Source: Shinisaurus crocodilurus (Eukaryota; Chordata; Lepidosauria; Squamata; Shinisauridae). Taken from it: DNA of 64,000 nucleotides. The notes under the pieces were generated by a model. That model was not told where the DNA came from. It did no database searches and saw nothing but the letters and a program-made list of their open reading frames with translations. Position 1 is the first letter of the stretch. Every line of letters starts with the position of its first letter. Positions 57,961 to 64,000 of the stretch are shown here, in pieces. Location: NCBI GenBank assembly GCA_021292165.1, contig CM037879.1:115455359-115519358 (forward strand), given 5' to 3'. The translations under genes were made by a program, and so were the position numbers.

Positions 57961-58620
57961 GACTTTGTTCTGTCCATTTTCTTTTAGGGATATAGCTTGT
58001 GGTCAAGGATGTCTAGGACAGTTTCCTACTGAAATTCAGAAACTAGGAGCAACTTTTAAAATGTGACAGAACAGCAAAGCAAACAGGCAATAACAGGCAC
58101 TTTGTAAGTTCCTTATCACTCTCTTAATTAGAATATTATCACATCCCTGAAGAGGTTTAGCTTTAGCCTGACAAACCACCTCCGTATTTTATCTTCTGTC
58201 CCATGACTAGAGGAAAAGAGAATTGTTTTTCCAGCTGTTCAGCTTATAAAACCCAGCCCTTGGGAAATGGATGATCAAATAATATGAAAATAGAGCCTTT
58301 ACATACTGAGAAAGAAAGTTATAAATGGCTGCTTAAAATGGTAAAATGATTTAGATCTCATAAAGATTCAACTATCAGAGCAAGATGCTGAATACATGTA
58401 GATACGGAAACTGAGTTAGCAGGGAAAGGATGCTCTGTGAATGATCTTGAGAATCAGTATTACAAGACCACTATCTCTCCCAAAAACAGAGGAAACCTGG
58501 ATAATAGTCAGGTGATATTAAACCAAAAAGGGGCAGAGGAGTTGAACTTGAATAACAGAAAAACATCAATATGAAGGTGAGAGGCAACCTAGTATACTGT
58601 GGAATAATGGAGAGCATTCT
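57961..58620. other. Intron 1, nothing recognised
   Basis: No repeat or exon recognised. Confidence 0.4.
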
Positions 58621-58860
58621 ATTCAAGAATCAGAATCACAGAGTTGGAGAGGGCCTTGGAAGCCATCGAGTCCAACCCCCTGCTTGATGCAGGAAACCAA
58701 GAGCTAGAGCATCCCCAACGGATGGCTGCCCAGCCTCCAGTGAGAGAGTGCCCAACACTCCTCTAGCTAGTTGGTTCCATTGTTGAACTGCTTTTATCTT
58801 CAAGAAGTTTCACCTAATGTTCAACCTGATACATACCCTCCTGTAAATTAAGCCCATTAG
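58621..58860 (-). mobile_element. CR1 LINE 3' end
   Basis: Plus-strand ATCACAGAGTTGGAGAGGGC and CATCGAGTCCAACCCCCTGC are the complement of the CR1 tail seen at 41260-41333. Part of the 3' coding region is present but decayed. Confidence 0.85.
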
Positions 58861-59017
58861 AAACCAGTTAGATGATCAAACCTCTATGCTTGCATTCCAA
58901 CAAGCCTTAGATCACCAAAACATTTGATATCAGGCTACAATCTAAAGATAGATTGTTTTTTTAGTTCAGCAGACTCCAAGAAATAGTTTTGCAGGAGTTT
59001 CATTAGCTTGTTAAACC

Positions 59018-59048
<31 letters not shown>

Positions 59049-59580
59049 TTTGTTGAGGCAACTGTAACACTGTTAGTTAATTAAACAATTTAATGCTGTA
59101 ATGGAAAAGCCAGTCCACCCCCCTTTTTAGAAGCTGCATCTCTTCCCAAAGACTTGTCTCCCATTATCCCCAATGAGATGACACATCGGCAATGAGTTGT
59201 TGCTTTGCCCCAATATACAGGAAAGTATCTATCTGGGAGGGAATGAAGGAAGATAATCCTCTCCAATTTTTCCTCCCACACCGTCTCCAGGAATTCAACT
59301 ATGTACAAAGTATTCTCATTCATGTGTATGTGCAAAAACCCGAGACAGTCAAATCCTTCTTTTATTGGATCCTTGTTCCTTCCCCCTCCATAAAAATACT
59401 GTGATTTGGTGAGATAGTTTGTCTTCGTGTTGCTGTCTCAGTGGAGCATCTTTCCCCCTTTCCAGGAACCAGGCAATCCTGTCTGCAGCTACTCTGAAAT
59501 GCGAATTGTTATAAGGCTCTTACTTAGGCTTCCTGGCAAGTTCAGTGCTAGATAGTCAATCTTTATGTGTTATTTTCTTA
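58861..59580. other. Intron 1, AT microsatellite only
   Basis: (TA)n at 59019-59045. The rest is unassigned. Confidence 0.45.
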
Positions 59581-60660
59581 CTAGCAAACATACACAGCTT
59601 TGCACGGGTTGGAACAGCCCTTAGTTTGATGCTGTTGAAATACACGATGAGAAGATGTAAAATCTGCAGGGAGGGTTTTTTTTTAAGATGACTGCCCATT
59701 AAAGGGTTAAGGCAGACTGTGTATAGTCTGGTTGAAGGGCAGGGGGCAGGGTTCAATGGACTGAACCACTTGATTGAATCAAGGGAGGTAATGCTGGACG
59801 TTGCTTAGCAACAGGTTTGAATGCCATTCTAAAACTCCTCTGACAGTTAGACCAGTCTAGTGTTAACTGACTTAACTGATGCTTGCTAGGGAGGATTGAC
59901 CTGTGTGTGTTTTCCTTACCTCACAGAGTAAATAACGTTTAAGTAACTGCACTTCTGTAACCATCAAGCTTAGTACCTGAGTAACCTTATGCTACAGGGT
60001 TTTTAAAAATGTTTTTAAAAGCATCTACTTTACAAACAGGTCCTGTGTGTGTGCACGTGTGTTTGTCTGAGAGAAGTCTGCTGCTGCTGCTGCTGCTGCT
60101 GCTTTTGTACTCTGCCATCAGATACAGCCTTCAAGCAAAGTTACACAGCTGTCAGAGTTAGATACATTGTGTACACCCCATCTAGGTGAAGCCATGGCCA
60201 CTGGCACCCCTAGACATGCCCCCAGCCGTGATGTATCCCTATACCCCTGAAGGAGTGATTTGCCTACTCCATTCCCGGGGCGGAGGGGGGCTGCTCCACA
60301 GCAGCCATATAACTCTGTCCCTAGGTCTACTCCCCAGCTTTAAACTGTCTCAGCTGCAAAGCTATGGGCTGGTTAGGGAAGTCTGCCATGTAGTGACTGA
60401 AGCTGGTACTGCATGCTTCAAACACAGATGTGCATATAAATCAATGCCTTTGAACAACAGAATAATCCTGAGGTGCACACCCCTAGGACCCCCTTAGTAG
60501 GTATGCCAAGTTTCATGTGTCTTGGTTTCACAGTCTTGGAACGATGGCACTGACAGACATCATCATCACCATCGTCGTCTTCATCATCATCAACAACAAC
60601 AACAAAGCAGAAGCAATTTCCCATTTCTTTACTTTTTTTGTCTCTACTTCTCAATAAATT
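59581..60660 (-). mobile_element. Possible Helitron-like element (3' end at left)
   Basis: The minus strand ends CCGTGCAAAGCTGTGTATGT then TTGCTAG followed by T at 59580: a decayed GTGC/GC-GTG hairpin a few bases before a CTAG terminus and a T, as in Helitrons. The right (5') end is not identified and the limit given is a guess. Confidence 0.3.
60078..60102. repeat. (CTG)8 microsatellite
   Basis: Eight CTG units; on the GRIK2 transcript strand this is a CAG run, deep in intron 1. Confidence 0.97.
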
Positions 60661-61170
60661 TAATTAAATTGGACTTCTTGAAGTTTTGGTTACACACAGC
60701 CCAGAACTCTTCTCACCCACCTGCCTAGCTACTCGGCTATCTGATAATCTTTCTAAGCAGGAGGAGATGGAAGTAATTGGGTGACTCTGGGCTGGCAGTG
60801 ACTGGCAGGCTCTGCAGCATCACTTGCCTGCTATCTGGAATTCCCATACTAGTCTGCAGTGGCCCTGACTCAGAGTTAGGGAATAAAGGACTGGTGGTGG
60901 TGGTGCTACCCTGGCGTAAGCAACACACACAAGGCACCTCTCAACTGGTTCTGTGCAAGAGATAGGTGAGCATGTTTGCATGCTCTATTACAAATGGATT
61001 CCCCCCCATGAGATCTACACTTGGAAAAAAGTATCAAATTATTTGACACCTTCATCACAAGCCCTATACAACATTCCTGACTGCCACATGGTCACAAATA
61101 CAGACACCATTCTTTCTCCATTTTAATGTATTGCCACTTTTTCCTCCTGTTCAAAATACATTGCAGTAAT
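60661..61170. other. Intron 1, nothing recognised
   Basis: No element identified. Confidence 0.4.
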
Positions 61171-61828
61171 CGTTTGGATTACTGCAATGCGTTATACGTG
61201 GGGCTGCCTTTGAAAATGGTCCGGAAACTTCAGCTGATCCAAAATAGGGCAGTGAGATTATTAACCGGGACTGGCCGACGAGAACATATTATGCCAGTGC
61301 TTTCTCATCTGCACTGGCTGCCAGTCTGTTTCCGGGCCCAATTCAAAGTGCTGGTGCTAACATTTAAAGCCCTAAAGGGCTTGGGACCAGGGTATCTGAA
61401 GGATCGTCTCCTCCCATATGTACCTGCCCGGACACTAAGATCTTCCTCAGCAGTCCTTCTCCGAGAGCCCCTGCCAAAGGAAGTGAGGCAGGTGGCTACT
61501 AGGAGGAGGGCCTTTTCTGCTGTGGCACCCCAGTTATGGAATGAGCTCCCCAAAGAGGTTCGCCTGGCGCCTACTTTGTATTCTTTCCGGCGCCAGGTGA
61601 AGACCTTTCTGTTCTCCCAGGCATTTTAATCATTTTAATCTTGTAATTGTTTTGAATTCCGTTATTGTAACTGCTGCTGCTAGCTCTGCTGTTTGCTTTT
61701 AATCTGTGGTTTTAAATTTTATATTTTATATTGTATTTTATGATTTTAACTGTTGTAAACTGCCCAGAGAGCTTCGGCTATTGGGCGGTATAAAAATGTA
61801 TTAAATAAATAAATAAATAAATAAATAA
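61171..61828 (+). mobile_element. L2-like LINE 3' part with intact C-terminal frame
   Basis: The frame to 61629 encodes [53 protein letters not shown] and AVAPQLWNELPKEVR, ending VKTFLFSQAF, the L2-clade C-terminus. The 3' untranslated region ends CTATTGGGCGGTATAAAAAT with an AATA tail. Antisense to GRIK2. A 5'-truncated but well preserved copy; not a host gene. Confidence 0.93.
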
Positions 61829-63610
61829 TACAGTCAGCAGCAAAGGTGTTAAGAAGTCCACATGGCATACCCTTCTGTGTGGGGAGGTACAGACAAGCAC
61901 CACAAAGCCAGTTAATTATTCGTGATAGAATTCTTTTGGTAATGCCCATATTCTTATGTCTTTAAAATATTGCTTGGCCTGTGTGATAAAGTTCAAATTC
62001 AACACAGCACAAATATCATTTGCACCTGGAAGTGGTACTGAACTCAGATTTTAAAAAGTGTTCAACCTCCCAATCCTGCAATGAAGTAGATATACTGATG
62101 ATACCAGAGTGGGTACAACTCCATGGAGAATCTTGTGGTCTTTTGTAACAAAAAAACCACTTCACAAGCTGGAGGTTAGTTTAGCTAGTGTACATACAGA
62201 CATAGCTTTCAACAGGATTCTCTGCAGTTTTGTTTCCTGTGGAGGAAGACCAGGTTTCCTGTATCTTCACAATGCATTCAGGCAGGGTGTGTGTGTGTTA
62301 TGTGTGTGGTGTGTGTGCACATATGCATTTGAATGCCCTGCAACAAAATGCCTCCTTGAACATAGGGCAAAAAAGTGTCAGCGAGAGGACTAGGCCAAAT
62401 TCTTCTTTCTGACACACTGCTTTCTACATACATGAAGGGTGTTTTGTCAGGGAGAATTCAACTTGTATAATCCTTTACCTGTGAACTGAAGTGGTACAGG
62501 CCAGGAAAAGTGTTAGTGCTTGATTCTCTTGATTGTATAAATTGTCCCTTACTTACTGGATTAGGCAGTCACAAACATCAACAGAATTTATACTATGCTT
62601 ACCAACATCCAGTCAGCTAATCAAATTTACCTTTCTACAGAATGGAAAAGGAAAGAAAGCCGTAATACTCCACACACTACCAAGTACCACCTTCCAAAGG
62701 ACTGTCATGAGTTATGTTGGTCCATCGAAACTCGACAGTTGCTTTCCCAGCCATTGTTGTGCCTATTCATGATTGCTTTATTAATAATCCAAGTAAGGCA
62801 TGCAACACATGCTCTCAGATAAGCGGGGAGAGAAGTCATAAATCTTGCAATTCTAAAGTAGACAAGCTGCCAAGCCTTTGCCTATCTCTGTCTAACAGCT
62901 TGAGGGAGGCAGATGTGGGAGTTGTCTGATTTCCAGTACAGCTTTTGGACCTTAAATTAGCACACACACCCAAACTGGCACCAGCTCACTGAAGTGGGTC
63001 CTTTATCCGGAACTGACATAGCTCAACATATGTCAAATGCTTGTTTTGTGCACCCTTGCATTGTGTCATGTGGGGATCTTCTGAGCATTTAAGGCTCTTA
63101 ATGTAACACACAACATCAATACAATTGTGCTTGCAATCAAAACAATTCAAGGACCATGGTCCTTGAATCTGCTACTTACACATTGCCCTAATGTAATCAT
63201 GTGCACTGCACTTCACAATAGTCAGTCAGTGACAGCTGTATGAGGAATGTGGTCCAAGGTTTGCTGCCATGCTGGAAGCCACTAGGCAAATTCTTGCCAG
63301 AATGTACATGTGCCCTAACATTAATCAGATGCTCCATAGAATATTTATTTAAAAACATTAGTATATTCCACCCTTCTGATGCTTATGTATCAGTCAGGAT
63401 GGCTAACAACTATTAAAAGCAATAGTAAAATACAATGAAATTCCAAAAGAGAAAAAATATTTATAACTATATGAGTTCCATATTTATGAGAAGCAGTCTC
63501 TCCCTAAAGCAAGGAGCATCACCTCCTTGCTATATTAACAAAATGTAAGAGTCCTAAGCTTTATCTATACAAGTAAATTACATCAAAATAACTGAGCATC
63601 ACCATCGATA
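61829..63610. other. Intron 1, nothing recognised
   Basis: Short TG-rich run at 62286-62318. No gene or assigned repeat. Confidence 0.4.
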
Positions 63611-63778
63611 CAGGCCTGTGGCTTACGCTGGCTCAGATTGTTTGAGCGTGGAAAGGTAAGCAGGGTCAAGCCTGGTTATTACTTGGATGGGAGACCCCTC
63701 CTCTAGTTTCCTGCATTGAGCAGGGGGTTGGACTTGATAGCCTTGTAGGCTCCTTCCAAATCTATGATCTATGAAATC
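63611..63778 (+). mobile_element. 5S-rRNA-derived SINE with CR1 tail, copy 4
   Basis: Starts CAGGCCTGTGGCTTACGCTG, then AGGTAAGCAGGGTCAAGCCT, TTACTTGGATGGGAGACC and the CR1-type GAGCAGGGGGTTGGACTTGA, ending CTATGATCTATGAAATC. Confidence 0.93.
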
Positions 63779-63784
63779 AGTTAT

Positions 63785-63925
63785 GTCCAGAGGGATAGCC
63801 ATGTTAGTCTGTTGCATTGTCTTGTGATACCTTAATAAGACATGTATTATGGCATAAGCTTTCATGGACCATGAATGCACGAAGTTGTAACTCAGCATAA
63901 CACTTCATGCATCTGATGAAGTGGA
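63785..63925. mobile_element. Unclassified dispersed repeat (CATAAGCTTTCATGGAC type)
   Basis: GATAGCCATGTTAGTCTGTT, TGGCATAAGCTTTCATGGAC and CATCTGATGAAGTGG are motifs of a dispersed repeat very common in reptile genomes; class not determinable here. Confidence 0.6.
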
Positions 63926-64000
63926 TTGTCGTCCATGGGTTAAATCCAGTGTCAACACTAGCAGAAGTCCATTAGTGCAACAGAACTTTTTCCCTCTCTC

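Noticed and set aside
56439..64000. GRIK2 signal-peptide exon
   Set aside because: No frame ending with an LRFG-like sequence and a phase-1 donor was seen; it should lie to the right of the window.

Overview
The window is a stretch of vertebrate nuclear DNA, almost certainly from a squamate reptile (lizard or snake). It lies entirely inside one gene on the minus strand: GRIK2, encoding the kainate-type ionotropic glutamate receptor subunit GluK2 (GluR6). Five consecutive internal coding exons are present. Reading right to left they are coding exon 2 (56262-56438), exon 3 (48901-49158), exon 4 (27414-27595), exon 5 (22943-22996) and exon 6 (9384-9557). Together they encode most of the first part of the extracellular amino-terminal (LIVBP-like) domain. 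All ten splice sites are AG/GT, the intron phases (1,1,0,0 between these exons) are mutually consistent, and the joined frame has no stop. The signal-peptide exon lies to the right of base 64000 and the next exon lies to the left of base 1. I see no second gene, no functional RNA gene and no promoter.

Everything else is intron, and much of it is transposable elements. The squamate assignment rests on these repeats: several tRNA-derived SINEs of Sauria SINE type, L2-like and CR1 LINEs with reptile-type 3' tails, reptile-type L1 fragments, and many short palindromic hAT-like and Tc1/mariner-like MITEs.

Layout. 1-9383: intron downstream of exon 6, with an LTR-like fragment (2.6-2.9 kb), an 8-bp-TSD hAT MITE (4.26 kb), a Sauria SINE (6.4 kb), a foldback element with a 63-bp triplication (7.9-8.5 kb) and an L2 tail. 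9558-22942: an old L1 (11.8-16.5 kb) broken by a Sauria SINE and two foldback elements, a second GC-rich foldback with perfect target duplication (20.38-20.73 kb), and an L2. 22997-27413: a foldback and an L2 split by a TA-flanked MITE. 27596-48900: the largest intron, with several MITEs, a long clean CR1 reading frame (40.4-41.3 kb), an L2 and a 5S-rRNA-derived SINE. 49159-56261: a three-deep nest of elements (49.9-51.1 kb), a younger L1 split in frame by another 5S-derived SINE, and a MITE only 22 bp from the exon 2 donor. 56439-64000: L2, CR1 tail, possible Helitron end, and a fourth 5S-derived SINE.

The most notable points are: (1) an in-frame 9-bp tandem duplication plus a Tyr-to-Cys change in GRIK2 exon 2; (2) a family of SINEs whose head is 5S rRNA and whose tail matches the local CR1 LINE; (3) a group of foldback elements with TAGGSATGTG-type ends, one with a perfect 8-bp target duplication and a CpG-dense body; (4) a palindromic MITE abutting a splice donor. 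Comparisons with mammalian GRIK2 and with repeat families are from memory; no search was run.
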